DNA from: Panonychus citri
Lineage: Eukaryota > Arthropoda > Arachnida > Trombidiformes > Tetranychidae
DNA: 64,000 nucleotides
NCBI RefSeq assembly: GCF_014898815.1
Contig: NW_026515541.1
Span: 372,001 to 436,000, forward strand
Reading direction: 5' to 3'
In this document: one piece after another, positions 12,301-26,208 of the stretch
Position numbering within the stretch: the first letter of the stretch is position 1
Layout: every line of letters begins with the position of its first letter
Position numbers and translations under genes: made by a program
The notes under the pieces: model-generated
Told to the model about the DNA's origin: nothing
Databases searched by the model: none
The model's input: the letters and a program-made list of their open reading frames with translations, nothing else

Positions 12301-15300
12301 TGTTGGCTTATTGCTAGAAGAGTATAATGGCGAACAAGTGAAACCATGAAAGGAAGAACAGTAGCTCGAAGTTCTTTTATTGCCGCTGCTACAAACATTC
12401 CAGTTAAAGCCATTTCATGGACCTTTCGAATTTGAGTATCACTAGATTTGTAAAATGGTCCATTAAGAGGATGAATTTCACCTTGATTGAAACTTGGATG
12501 AGAAAAGAATCGTTGAAAATTGTATTTATCCTCATCGGGTGGAGGAGGTGAAATATGAGCAATGAGAAAACCTTTGATAACTTCCCAACATTGTTTACGA
12601 TAAAATGGATCAGTGGTTGAAGATTTGAGTGCATTAAATGCTGTTTCGATAACTTTGTCAATTGGTAGATTGATTGGTGATCGATGTTCAAGGAAACAAG
12701 CGATAATGGATGTAGATCCATTAGCATAAGATTCTTTGTGATCAAAGAATTCAATCTTTTGTGGTTCAGTCATCATCTTACGATTACCACCACCAAATTT
12801 ACCAAGTAATCGGAAAGAAACTCCAGCAATACTATCAGAAGGATTTCGAAGGGTTCTCCATAAAGCCTGCATTAGGCCAGCACGAACTGGTTGAATGTGA
12901 TCGTAGAGAAAATCAGGTTGTAAATTGTCAACACAAAGTTCTAATGTTCTCAATCCTTGACTAACCAAAGTTTGGGAGCCATTTAAAGCAGCAACCAATG
13001 GATCCATGAGCATAGGAAGATAAGGAAGAAGGCTACTTAATCGGACTGGAACCGTTAGACAAAGTTCAACGAAAAGATCGTGCATGTGTTGTTTGTGTAA
13101 ACCACTTTGCAGACTATTTAATCCTTGTAAGAGACTAGGTAAAAGTGGTAAAAACTCCTGGTATAAGAGATCATGGCTACCTCCACCAATAGAACGAAAC
13201 AGAGCTCGTAATAGTAGAAAATAATTGTAGGGTTCTTTGGCACTCAATGCTAATTCCAGTGATCGATTAACAATACTGTGAAGGTGAGGTTTTAACATCA
13301 ATTCATTTTCCGCTGGAAACAGAGACACAGATCCGAAAACTAATTTATACAATTTTAGGTGAAGATTTGATTTCTCTATATTTGTTCCCATTTCCTCCAT
13401 TCTTTCAAGTAAATATTCAACAATGATTGTCGCAAATACTGGTGATAAAACCGTATTAGCAAGGAATGAATTTGCTAAGGTGAGAAGAGCAATATTTGAA
13501 TTGGTTCGTTCAACGTAAAAGTCAATTAGAGTAGAAAAGACTTCACGAAAACTTTGTGGACTAACATTTTGGAAAACACCGGCAAAATGTTCTAATACTT
13601 CTTTCTCCTCTTTTGGTCTAACATTGGACATCATGTTGGCTCGAAATATTCCTGAGGCAGATTGAGGTGCATTCGGATGAGTACTAGTGGCAATACTTGA
13701 AGAATTGGCCTGACTAGGTTGAATTGTGTAAACATCTAAAGCCATTAAGGCATATTTTACTAATCGAATGTACAAAATAGTTTCTTTCGGGTGAAATTGT
13801 TTCTGTTGTGCAGGTACATTAGATGTGTCACCAGCAATACGGTAAGATGGTATTCCATAAGTGATAGTTTTAACGCCGACAATTAATGTTTTAACCAAAC
13901 TTTTACAGTCACTGGCTGTATAAGTATCTGAGGGTATTGCAGGGAAACCAAATTTTGGTCTATCATCAGCACCGAAACTTTCACCAACTCCGTGTGGGAA
14001 TAATGGTTTAGATTCATCTGATTTAGGGTCACTAGTTGTTGTTGATGTTGTTGATTGAGATGTTTGTTGAGATTGCTGTTGAGTCTGTGGTTGAGGTGTT
14101 GGTGTTTGTGTTTGTGTTTGTGGATGAATTTGATGATTGAGATGATGTTGCATTTGTGAGGGTTGTTGAGGTGGTGCAAGTTGTGGCAAAGGAGCTTGTG
14201 GTAGGAACGTAGGCTGTTGAAGTGCTGGTTGAGATGCGATTGTAGAGGAATGGGATGAAGTTTGATTGGATTGACGATTGGTCAACATGGGTATCTGATG
14301 TTTAGCGATATGTTTGAATTTTAGAACAAAAACTTCCAACATTTTTAATAAAATTTCCCGTGAAACTTGAGCAGCTTGAGCTCCATGTTCAATTTCCGCT
14401 CGATTTCGTATACATTCAACCAGATTGAGGAGTAATTTACAAGACATAGCATGGATTGAACTGGTCAGATATTCATCGTGAACATTTTTGGAAAACACAT
14501 TCACTGCAGAAACTAAATCTTTGAACTTAAGTTGAGCACGAACATGATGAACCAGATCGGCAATGGTGCTATATGCAAGAGGACGCAAACTGTTGTGAGC
14601 AGTCCAACCTTTACCAATAACTATGGTTTCATCAAAAAGTTGATCAATACATGGGATAAATTTAGTTTTGAGATCAGTCATAAGGATATGACGGGCTGCG
14701 ATGAGTAACTCTTTCCTTAAATGAGCAACTTCATGAGGACAATTAATGAGGATACTAATAAATCCTTTGATAAGTTGATTAACATTGGCATTCACTGAAT
14801 CCTATGAATTGAAGAAAAGAGAAGAAAAAAAAAGTCAGTCTTGAGAGAAAAATGATTAGATGGATCATCATTTACCTGGTATATTCGAACCATGTAGGCT
14901 AGAAAGGAAAGAGTCTTAATCTGTGCGGCCACAAAATCGACAAACACTTCCTTGTTAAAAGCGGTACTGTTCCGATGTTGGGGAGCGGGTTGAAGGGTTA
15001 AGGCATTCATAATAAATGGTATTAAAACTTCAATCTCCTGTTGGAGTTGTGCCTTATAAAGTTGATACATTAAAACAACTATGATTGGTAATTCAGCTAA
15101 CACCTTGAGTGAACAGGTCGCTCTTGGTATCAAATTGTAATTGGCATTAGTTCCGTCGGGATTTTTCTTCTCCGTCATCACTGGAGTTTGTGTGAATATC
15201 TCACCAATAACAACCGGCAGTTGAGTTGTGAGTTCGGTGATATCTTTGATTCTCAGTGGCAGTCTAGGTTCGAAAATTTTATTCATATTGTTGGGTAAAT

Positions 15301-16280
15301 CTTGGTAAATCTTTTTCACGAAAGTCAAAAACTTTTGAATCTAAAAGGATAAGTAAGAAAGTGACAAAGTTGTGTTAATTGTTAGGTTTTAAAATCAATG
15401 ATAAAATACAATTTAACATAAATAATCAGATCTTATCAGCTCTAAATATAATTCATGGTTAACAGACGCCGAACACTTCAAGTCAACTCAATTATTGGTT
15501 TTCTTGTTTTCATCAAAAGAGAATGAAAAAAAAGAGATGAAATTAATTGTACTCACCTCGACACTAAATGGAGGACGACTGTTCTTATGAAGTTCAATTA
15601 TTATCCTAAGAATTACCAGAACATTTTCTTCATTTTCAATCTAAAAGAAAAAGTGAAAGAAAAACAAAACATTTGAAGAAAATATCAACATAGAACAACA
15701 ACAATTTCTATCACTTACATCTAGTAATTGAAACATTAGCGAAATTAATGATTTGGCATGAAGGCGAAGATGCTCATTAACAGGTAATCTTTGGATAATT
15801 TCTAGAATTAATTTTCGCAACTGTTGTCCAGTATGTTCGGCAATAAATAAAGGTTGTCCCTCCGAAAGGACCCGGCGGAAAGTGTTGACTGCATGTTCCA
15901 GAAAAGATGGATATTGTGGACTTGAAATAATGGCCTATGGATACAAACAACAAGAACAGATCAGCATTTCATCATTATTGAAGAACATGATACAGAAAGA
16001 ACAGCATGTCACAAGAAAAGAACAAATCGAACCGATAAATTAGATAGAAAAAGTGAGGCAGGATATTATAAAGAATAGAAAAGACATGAAAAAAAAGGAA
16101 GAATAAAATAGAAGAGAAAAAAAATATTCTTTTTTCAATAGAAAACATCACACTTACCTCTAGGTCTTCAGCTAATTCTTGAGCTGCTTTCAATTTATTC
16201 TCATCGCGAGCATTTTGATCAACCAACAAGGAAACATAAGACTTCCAAGCGTTCATCTGATTAATCACGTCACTCGCCAT
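3320..16280 (-). CDS. TRRAP: Transformation/transcription domain-associated protein (TRRAP/Tra1)
   Basis: TRRAP is the giant pseudokinase scaffold that binds activators in SAGA and NuA4/Tip60 acetyltransferase complexes in the nucleus. I read nine exons on the minus strand: 16280-16158, 15934-15719, 15640-15557, 15340-14876, 14801-4176, 4104-3963, 3885-3689, 3620-3518 and 3429-3320. Together they give 12066 nt, or 4021 aa plus stop (human about 3860). The N-terminal HEAT region matches throughout (LKVLAELPIIVVLMYQLYK; LADLVHHVRAQ-like). A Gln/Thr/Pro-rich insert lies near 14030-14300. The FAT region follows, then a PI3K-like domain (FMPRVEIINKHNTAARR, IRGHNGKIYPYLIVND) without canonical kinase motifs, and a FATC end terminating CRMDPAWHPWL. 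One exon is 10,626 bp; the remaining introns are about 70-240 bp. The ATG at 16280 gives MASDVINQMNAWKSY. Confidence 0.97.
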
Positions 16281-16884
16281 TGTTATTGATTAAAATTAAT
16301 TAACTAAAACATGTGAAAACATTGAGAAAAATAAATGAAAACATCTTTCTGATAATAAGAATCATTTTTTTTCAACAAACCGAAGGCGCGTTCGCCGCTT
16401 GTGTCTCCATCTCTTGGATTTTTTTTCAACTAAAATTTTTCGAGGAAAATCTGGAAAAGTTAAACTTTTTCGCTCCTGATAAATTTTAAATTAATTAACT
16501 TTACCTGTGAATTTAAAATAAAAATTTTATGTTATTAAATGTTCATCTAACTACATGGACCATTTTGATACCAAAAATTATGATAATTCAACAGTTACTT
16601 TAGTTGTTTTTGTTACTCTTTCAAATGAGCTATTACTGCGTCGTAATAATTTCAACCATTTTTGTTTTCTTGGTAAGTTTTTGTAGTAATTTGATACAAC
16701 TTGTCTCAGAGTTATTCCTTGAATAAATTAAGATTCTAATTTTTGTTTTTCTCCTTTTCTTCATGACAAACCTAATGAGTCAAACTATCTCTGGACCCGA
16801 TTTTCACCTTCGTTTCAAACAACCATTTTCCTGAACAAATCTAATGAGTTAACCCTTTAATATATTTACCTACATCAGGTATAT

Positions 16885-16940
16885 TTAAACACGAAGATTT
16901 AAACATAAAGATTCAAACATTAATATTCAAACATGAAGAT
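16885..16940. repeat. 14-bp tandem repeat, four units
   Basis: Four consecutive 14-bp units (16885-16898, 16899-16912, 16913-16926, 16927-16940) share the pattern TYAAACAYGAAGAT with one to four differences each. A degenerate fifth unit begins at 16941. The array ends about 20 bp before the tRNA-like segment. Confidence 0.75.
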
Positions 16941-16962
16941 TTAAACGAAATCAAACTGAGCG

Positions 16963-17052
16963 GTTAGTTCAGTGCCCTAAAGGGCCTCCAGGCAACTGGA
17001 GTTAATGTATGAAGCATTAGCCATTCAGGCATCAATAAAATTCGATTCGATT
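16963..17052 (+). other. Structured tRNA/SINE-like segment with A-box- and B-box-like motifs
   Basis: The segment starts GGTTAGTTCAGTGC, resembling a tRNA D-arm/A box. Two perfect short hairpins follow: CCCTAAAGGG (16975-16984), and CTCCAG-GCAA-CTGGAG with a GNRA tetraloop (16986-17001). It then carries TTCGATTCGA (17041-17050), close to a B-box core. It does not fold as a normal tRNA. It may be a diverged tRNA-derived element or a small Pol III transcript; the identity is inference only. Confidence 0.3.
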
Positions 17053-17843
17053 TAATTTCTCAACTTTTTCCAATTCGAAACAATTAGTCCTTTTTTCGTT
17101 GATTCTTTTTAATTATCATGAAATTTTTTTCTATTTCTATTTATCTCTAGAACTGATAATTGATCTGATTAGCTGAATTGTGAACCATCGCATCTAAATT
17201 GATAATAATTCAGTTCAATGTTCGAGTTTGGAAAAAAAAATTTGATAAAGTTGATCAACTTTTGGGATTTTCTGATGTAATTTGATTTCTTAAATTTACA
17301 ATTAAATGATGAAATAAATTTTTGAAACGAATTGAAAATTACTAGATAATTAGTTTGAGTGTTTTTTTTATGAGTCTCTTCAATTGGCACTTTAATCGGC
17401 AAAAAAATAAATTGTCAGACAAAATAATATATAACAATTTGAAATATTTGATTTGGAGTTACAATTTAGTATTTGATTAATAGATTATCATTTAACCATT
17501 TACAATTAAATTGATTAATTGTGCCACCGTAAAAAATATTCAAAATTAGTCCAACTGATTATCACTCAACTTATGTTGATTATATTATGAATTGATATGA
17601 TTGATTGAGACATTAGATTAACAATTGAACTCTAATTTTTTTATAATTGTAATCGTAACAATTTGATTCCAATAATATTTTCCTTTTGATTATTATTCCT
17701 ATGTAAATGTAAATGATTATTAATTGATTATGAAGATGAAGATGATTGTGATGATGATGATTAAGAAGTAGCCAATTTTTTAATCAACTTTTGTCAAAAT
17801 GTCCAATTAAGTTGACCAAGTAATTAAAGTATTAATTGTTTCC

Positions 17844-20800
17844 TTATTTAGTTTCATTGGGAGACAATTTATCATGTTTAATATTTGATCTGCTAAATTT
17901 GTCCTTATCGTTAATTGTTTTGTTTCGAGGTTTAATCATTGATCTTGATGATTGATTAGTTTGATTGGTTGTATAGTGATTAGAGTTAATTAATTCCCTT
18001 GAACCGGTTCCAGACCGATGTTTAATTTGCTGCCTTTCAGATGATGAAAGGAAACTATTATCATCCATTGATTTATTAAGATTAATTGTTCCTTTGGTCA
18101 ATTGTTGGTTGGTAATCAATTGTTTTGGCCAACCGTTTGATTTACTACGATGATTATCAGCTGAAGGTGATGATTCATGGTAAGCTGATAATCTATTGAT
18201 TGTTGATCGATTAAATTGTTGATCAGATGAAAGGTGACCCTGAATGTGTGACATTACCGGTAAGGGTGGGTCGTAATTGTCAATCTCACCGGAATCACTG
18301 ACATAACCGTGATTAACATGATCTTCACCACGATTCAGTCCACTTGGTGGCCATCGAGTGTACAAATGTCTTTGTACGTTTGTTGCAACTTTCGTCGAGT
18401 GATTAACCAAACCCGATGAAAGGTTGGTACAAGTTTCACTCGAGGTTACAACCATTTGACCAGATTGTTTACCTTTGGTTTTATTGTGACCTGAGTCCGA
18501 TGAAATGGACGAGGATTTACCGCCCTTGCCCCATGAACCCTCTGAACAATCCTCTCCCGAAGTACCTAGGCCATAATCGAGATCACCAGGTCCTCCTACA
18601 GATTTTTCTGAACTTGCTGAACTTTTTGAACCAGCGCCTGAATCTTCATCAACAATCGCCGAACCTGCAGGGGACAGACCAGTTGCACCAACTATTCCGC
18701 CAGTCAAACTTGGCCGAGGGATAAAAATCGGATTAACGGAAGCCGTTATCTTTTTACCATCAAACGTTTTATCGGGAATTAAAAATGGATGTGGAACACC
18801 AGTCAAATCTAAACCAGGATACGATTGATTCAGTGTACCAGAAGCTAATGATTTGTCCCGTTTAGAAGATGGACGGCAAAGGTCAGTTATTGAAAGGAGA
18901 ACCGGAAGCAAAAGGACACCATGAGTGGCACCGAAAAGCATCACCAAGAAAACGGTCTTAAAGAAAACAAGGAAAACGTATGAAGGTGCGAAGGCCAAAG
19001 CGATGATACCCAGAATTGTGGACACACTTCCTTGGAAAATGGGTAAGCCCAATGAGTAGAGTGACGATCGAACCCGTTCAGCGGCAGTTTCCTCTCCGCA
19101 CGAAATGTACGCGTACGAAATATGAGCTGAGAAATCAACCGAGAATCCGATGCACATGATTAGATTGATCATTGATATCGAATCCAAATTAACGTCCCAA
19201 AGTGTCATGTATCCGATGACACCGACCTCGATTGATATGATTGAAAATGCGACCCAAATGGCACATGAAAGCGACGGAATAAATAACATTGAAATGGCCA
19301 TCATGACGATCGCGGCAACGGTGATTGTTTGAAGTGAAATTTCTCGAACTAAAATGAACTGATCGAAAAAGATAAACAGTTGATGAAAAATTGTGACATT
19401 AAGAGGAGCCGATGAGGCCAATTGTCGAAGTTCAATCAACATCTCTTTCTCCATGTTCGCGTCTTTAATGTTGTGAGTTTGGATCATGAAACGAGAAGCG
19501 ATGATCTCAGTTCCATCTTCATTAAAGACAACATCGTTTCTAAACGCTTCCGTCATCGGGAATTTGAGGAAAACATCTCGAAGTCCACGATAGAAATCGC
19601 CCTTTTCGGAGACATTCAGTGCTTGTAAAAAGAGGAAACTGTCCTCTTGGTTCAGAAATTCAAGGTAAGATCGAAGCCAAGATTCAGTCATCGATCGGTT
19701 ACCAACATAAGTCGAAGATTCAAATTTGGACAGAACCGATTCAACCTTCTCCTGGTCCCTTGGATCGGCGTAGTTAAGAGTGTCATTAATGACAACCTGA
19801 ATTCGATAAGGATATTCACGGAAAAAGCGATCTTCGTAGTCATAAAAGTCGACAGAATATGAATCATCACGAGATAACTTTCGGCGATCAAGACCTTCCT
19901 TCACTTGGGTACAACCATAAATACCGATAGACAAATAGATCAAAAAGACGAAGATGACCAGTACTTTGACCGCTCCTCGATTCAACGCATTGGCAACATT
20001 TTCACGGAAAAAGATCATCATCATGTGCTCCTTATTATCTTCTTTATTATCAGGGTCATCTTCATTTCGACCGCCGGTACACAAGAGACGGAACAAATAT
20101 CCTTTATCCTCTTTAATCGCGAAAAATAAAAAAAAAACAACAAATTAGATTCACAATTAGTTAATCATCGACAAACAACTTACTCGCTAACGATTTGGGC
20201 ATCACCGGAATCAGTAACAGTCCGTGGAGATTGCGTTTCTCAGCCCGTCCAAAGTAAACCATACAAGCTCCGAAAAAGGTCACATGGAAAATGTATGTGG
20301 TCAACACGGCGACCGCAGTGTAGATACAAAATATTCTGACCTGTTGATTAACAACAATTAGCGATAAAATTGACACTCGAATTGTTTAATTGTATAATTA
20401 CCGATGGGAAAGGTGTGTAAGTGCCGATCAAAAATGAGATGAAATTAGTTAATGATGTAATTGTGATCGAAACTGCTGATTCTGAATAAGTTTCGGCCAA
20501 TCGTTCAGCGATCGGTAAATCGGGATTAGTCCGTCTCCACGAGGCCAACAATACGAAAGCGTCATCCATACCAACCCCTAATTAAGAGTAAATTACTACA
20601 ATTAGTCAATGTAATTAAGGGTGTTTGCTAATTTGATTATTTCTTCAATACTGTTTAGACCGTTGATTGTTATTCATCATAATTATGTGCTAATTGTTAT
20701 CTTAATTTCTTCCTGATTACCTAAATCTGACCTCAATTTGATTAGTCTATTCATTAATTGCTGGTTAATCATGAAAAAAAAGGCAAATACCTTAGAGAAA

Positions 20801-23800
20801 TTAATTAATCATTATACTTCCGTAAATCCGATTTGTTGTTATCAACATTATATTAATTTATTGATAACTCTCATCAATTTAAATTATTATCAGTCTCATC
20901 AAAGTTAATTGTAGTTAATCAACAGTTTAGATCATAGGTATTGATTACTATCAAGTTGTTTAGTTGATTGTTATTAACAATCAATAAAAATGCTGTTTAA
21001 TTGTGATCATGATCTCGAGCTAAGGTAACAATTTAATAATCAATAAATTAATCATTGTTTTTAAGGTTAATCGTGTTTCCAATTAAAAACAATAATAGTA
21101 AATTAAAATACAATGGTAACAATTAAGGAACGATACAATGTAATTAACACACAATCAGTTGGATAGTTAATTTTGTCAACAATTAAAATGAATTTTATTT
21201 GAAAATTAATCAATAAAAAAACAACAATCAGTTGACATTTAATCAAAATTATTATAATAATTTAATGGTCTCATATTAAATTGTCAACTTTTTTTTGCTA
21301 TTAATAATTAGCAGCAATTTTTTCATCATCACAATTAACTAATCATTCAACTTGTGACCAATAAATACAATTAACCCTTATCACAATTAATTGTAACATT
21401 TCATGATCATTAGCAGTGAAAATGATCAACAACCGATTAACAATTAATAATAAAATCAGTTGATTACGATGATTTTTGCAATAATAATAATAATACAATT
21501 CAAACAATCAATCAAGTTAATTGTAAACAATTTAGTTTGAACCAATATGGTAACAATCAAATGAATTTTTGATGAGTTAAACTTTGACAATTAGATTAAA
21601 ACACTTCCTTAATTGCCTCATTTTTAAGTTTAATTACCAATCAAATATGCTGATTAGAATCGAGGGAAAAAAATAATAACAACAATTAAAATTGATCTTA
21701 AATTGCAACTTAATTTTTCATCTTTCTATTGTTTTTAATTGTTGAAAAATTTCAGTCCAATTAATATCGTTGATGATTAATTAATAAATTGATTAAATAT
21801 TTTCAAAAGACAATCAATTATTGAGAACAAGGCTGAATAATTAAATTGTTGTTCTTACTATCAACAATTAAGAAGGACAATTCGAGACTAATTATATAAT
21901 TAAATTGAATTGAGATCAAAGTGAAAAAGTGAAAACTTTAATTGGAGGTAAATTGTTGGTGGGTTAATAATACGTTACGGGTGATCGAGTGATCAATTAA
22001 ATCAACGTACTTTAAATTGTAGACTTTCTAGTGACCTGTATAATCACAATTAACAATCCAATTGATAATCAATTAAAAATCAACAACAACAACAATCAAA
22101 ATCTGAACAAAAAAAAACAATCGAAATCCAATCAAAAATATTAATAGTTTTGAAATTAATATGACGACAATCAAATCGTCACCTAATCATGGTGACAATT
22201 AGAATAAATTAAAGTTAATCAACTTACTTAGATTTCAGGTAAAGGTAACAATTAAAAAATTTTCGTAGAAATTGAGTAACAATCAACAGCGAAATTAGTT
22301 AATTACTCTCTAGATGGCGATACTTGGTAGAATTTGGGTTTTTAATTGTTGGAAATTATTTTCTTTGCTTCTGATTAATTAGAGAAGATTTTAATTGAAT
22401 TAATATTCGTGATGATGACCAGCGTGCTACTGACGATTGACCGGAAGAAAAATTGAAAATTCCGAATTCGAAACTTTAATCTTGGACTGACCTTGTTTCG
22501 TATTCACAGATTTAATCAACTTCCTTAATCAAAGTTACATTTTTTTCAATTAAATGACAAAATTTAACTTGATTATCATCACTACCTGCATCTTAATCTT
22601 AATCATCATCATGAAACAATCAACAAACAACATTAAATTGATGTTAATCAGATCAATCAGATTTCAAAAGATATGAGTTCCTATCAATAGATTTACTAAT
22701 TGTTGAGTGAATCAAATTAAAAAAAACCAAGACTTTTTCATAATCATCAAGTTCATGGTGAAAATTGGTCCTAATCAGTTAAGGATAAAAGTTAATTGTA
22801 CAATTAAAATTTATTATATAATGAAGTTTTGTAAATGATTACCAATTGATAGATTAGTGTGAAGAGGATAAATTGTTGTTAACTAAATTTAAATCAACTG
22901 GTTAATCCGGTAAAGTGTTAATATGCCAACGACTAATTGAAAAACTTTTTTCAAGGTTTTTTGACAATTTAATTGTTAACCATTGATTAATCAACACCAT
23001 GGTGAAAGTGATTAGTTTCATTGATTGATTTAAAAAGATGAAATTGATTAGCACGCAATCAACTGATTACAAATCAACAAACTAATTCATAGATATGTAA
23101 TTAGTTGATTTGATTTCTAGACTCGAGTCAATTTTTGAGGTTTTTTTTTAAATTGTTGATATTTTCATGCATCACATTTCATGATTACCTTCATGATTAA
23201 CTTGAACAATTAAGTCAATTAAACAAGCAGATCCAGAAAACTTAAATATGTAATTACCCTGGAATTAAATTAGTTTGTTTTTGGTGAGAAAGTAACTGTA
23301 ACAATTTACTAATTGTTGGGATGGTTTGATCTTTTTTTTCCCTACACGTTATTAGGATTTAAAGTTTCGTGTTGATTGTTTGTAAATTGTTGCTGATTGT
23401 GGCTTATTTTTTGCTAACAACAAATGTAACAATCAACAAAATGAAAAACAATTGTAACTTGTTAATCAACATATTCAAGCTTTGTATTTACATGTTTATT
23501 TAATTGTTATTGACAATGAATCATTGAAAGTGATTAAGAAAGTTAATTGTTTCATGTTGAATCCTGATTCCTTTATAAAACAGTTAACAATTAAAGTTTT
23601 AAACAAATTGTGAATAATTTGCAATTGTAATCACAAGCACACACAAACAATCAAAAAGGGGTAAACAATTTAGTAATTGTTGTAATCACTATTTACATTA
23701 CAATCGACTTTAAATTGGCAATTAAATTGTAATTTATATTCAATGTTGATGATAATGATTAAGATGAGCAATTTTATGGTTTTAATTTGTTTCATTGATT

Positions 23801-26175
23801 ATTTCAAAGTCGATTAAACCACTTCCGGAATTAATGACAATCAACAATTTAATTACAACAATGAAAAGGTCAAAATCAAAGGTTTTGAAGGCCTTTTCCT
23901 TATTAATCATCACCAACAATTAAGTAATCATAGTTATATCAAGCTAATGAAGATGATTAAGAAAAAAGTTTCGAGAGTGATTAACTTTCACTTCCTGACA
24001 ATCAAGACTCACAATCTAAATCTCAATTTTAATCAACGACGTAAAACAACAATTTGGTCAATTGCTATTTAATCAACTGGAAGAAATTTTGACAAAAAGT
24101 TTTAATTGTAATAACAATTTAGATTCAAAGTGTCAGCAAAAATTACCATTAACATACAATTAACTAATCATCACAGTCAATTTTAATTGTAACCAATTTT
24201 CAAGACCATTTTTTGTTGTCAACCATTAACACAATTAACTATATCTTTCAACAATTAAGCCTAATGTTTTTTTATTATCTTGATCATCACAATCAATAAA
24301 TATTATTTATAAAAAGTGAAAGTGAAAGTTAATCATGATTAAATTTGATCAACACAATTAAGGCTTGTCCTCAATTTAGACAAATATCAATCAGTTAGTT
24401 AACTAAATCAATCAAATCAATAAAGGTTAAAGATGATATTTGTTTACCTTAATCATTACAATCTTAATCTAAATCAGTGTGATAATCAATTTGATCCTCA
24501 CTAATCTGTTTCCTTTTAACTAATCAAGTAAATTGTTTACCTTTCCTGGTTAATCATCAAATTGTTGTTGATTAATTATCTCTTGGTGTGATCAACTGGA
24601 TACCACGAACTAACAATTTAAATTTCAAAATCACAAAATTTATCCAATCAACTTGTGATGATTAACAATCAACAAATATGAAAGGTAACAATTTAATCTG
24701 CTCGTTGATTTGATTGCAACAATTTATTTCATCAAGTACTGTTTGTAGCTTAATCAACAATTACTTGAGACATTTTTTTGATTGATTAGTTAATCATAAA
24801 TCGTGATTAAATAAATATAAAAGGATTCATATTAACCGGTAGTTGATTAAGTTTATTTTAATCATATTGTTATTTAACAATCAATTGATTATTTTTAGAT
24901 TGTAAAGTTTATCTTTAATTGTTTACATTTGTAACTCTGATCAATTAATCAAATTGGCTAAACAATTTAGGTTAATCAATATAATCAGTTGCCAAGATTA
25001 GCCTGCGATTTGTATTGATTGACAATCAACAATCAACAATCAACATTTACTAGTAAGTAAACTAATCAATGATTAACTTATTAACTTGATTAACTGATTT
25101 TGGTGAGAGTTAATTTTAACCACAATTAACTCATTGATCACAATTACAATTTACCTTTGTAAATAACCTGGTTTCTTATAGTAGTTGACCTTCAATTAAC
25201 CTAAAGGTCAACCAATAAATGATTTTCATTGATTTTCAATGTATTTTTATCCGTAACAATCAAGGCCAACAATTAATCACCAAAAATGATGATCAAAGTT
25301 AATTGTTTAAAGTTTAAATAAAAACTTAACCTCGTGTCCTTTTTGATTATAATGATAAAAAGCAACTTGATGAAAAGTTGAATTTCAGTAAATTAACAAC
25401 AATTAACAAATTGTGTGCTAATAACAATAAAAATAATTTGATTTGTTAATCATTAAATGATTTAAGTTCCAACAATCAACAAACCAGAATAACAATTTGT
25501 CAACCATAACCATTATTTGATAAAATAACAATCAAATGTTAATTGTTTATGAAATTTCAACTGAATCAAATTAAGATGATTCAATTTTAAGAAACAACAA
25601 TCAACAACAATCAACGATGAGATTTAATCAAATCCTCTAATCCTGAAACTGAGCAAAAATTGTTAATTCAACAATTGTGTCAACAATTAAATTATCAATT
25701 CGGAAATGAGATTTACTTCAAAATAACGATCAAATTAGTTTAATTGAAGATCTAAATTAAAAGTGAAAAACTTTCCATACAAACTAAAGGTAAATTGTGA
25801 GAAAATTTCAACACTTAATAAGGTAACAATCAGCTGATTAGCTGATTAATAATTAATATCGATTACGATTGGAAATGGATAAAGAGTGACATCGAAAAGC
25901 GAGTGACCCGTTAGTGACCTAATCTTGAAATGAGACGATTTCGCCGATCTGGTCAGTGACGAACTACAATTTACTCTTGATTTGTGACTCCAAACTGAGG
26001 AAGACGATGATGATTAAGATGATTAAGTTCCTGATTGCTGAATGAAATGATTAAGATTAACATGTAAACAATATCGTTAGAACTGGTTGGTCAAGTTTTT
26101 TTTTCTCGAATTTTTTTTCCTTCATTTCGTTTAACCGGAAAAGGATTTATGATGACGAGGATGATGACGAGGATG

Positions 26176-26208
<33 letters not shown>

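Larger units (their letters stand above)
16281..17843. other. Intergenic region between the TRRAP 5' end and the Patched-related gene 3' end
   Basis: There is no protein gene in about 1.56 kb. The right flank of the TRRAP start has a GC-richer patch at 16381-16412, a plausible TRRAP promoter/5' leader. The interior holds a 14-bp tandem repeat (16885-16940) and a structured tRNA-like segment (16963-17052), listed separately. The end nearest 17843 should be the 3' untranslated region of the Patched-related gene. Confidence 0.5.
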
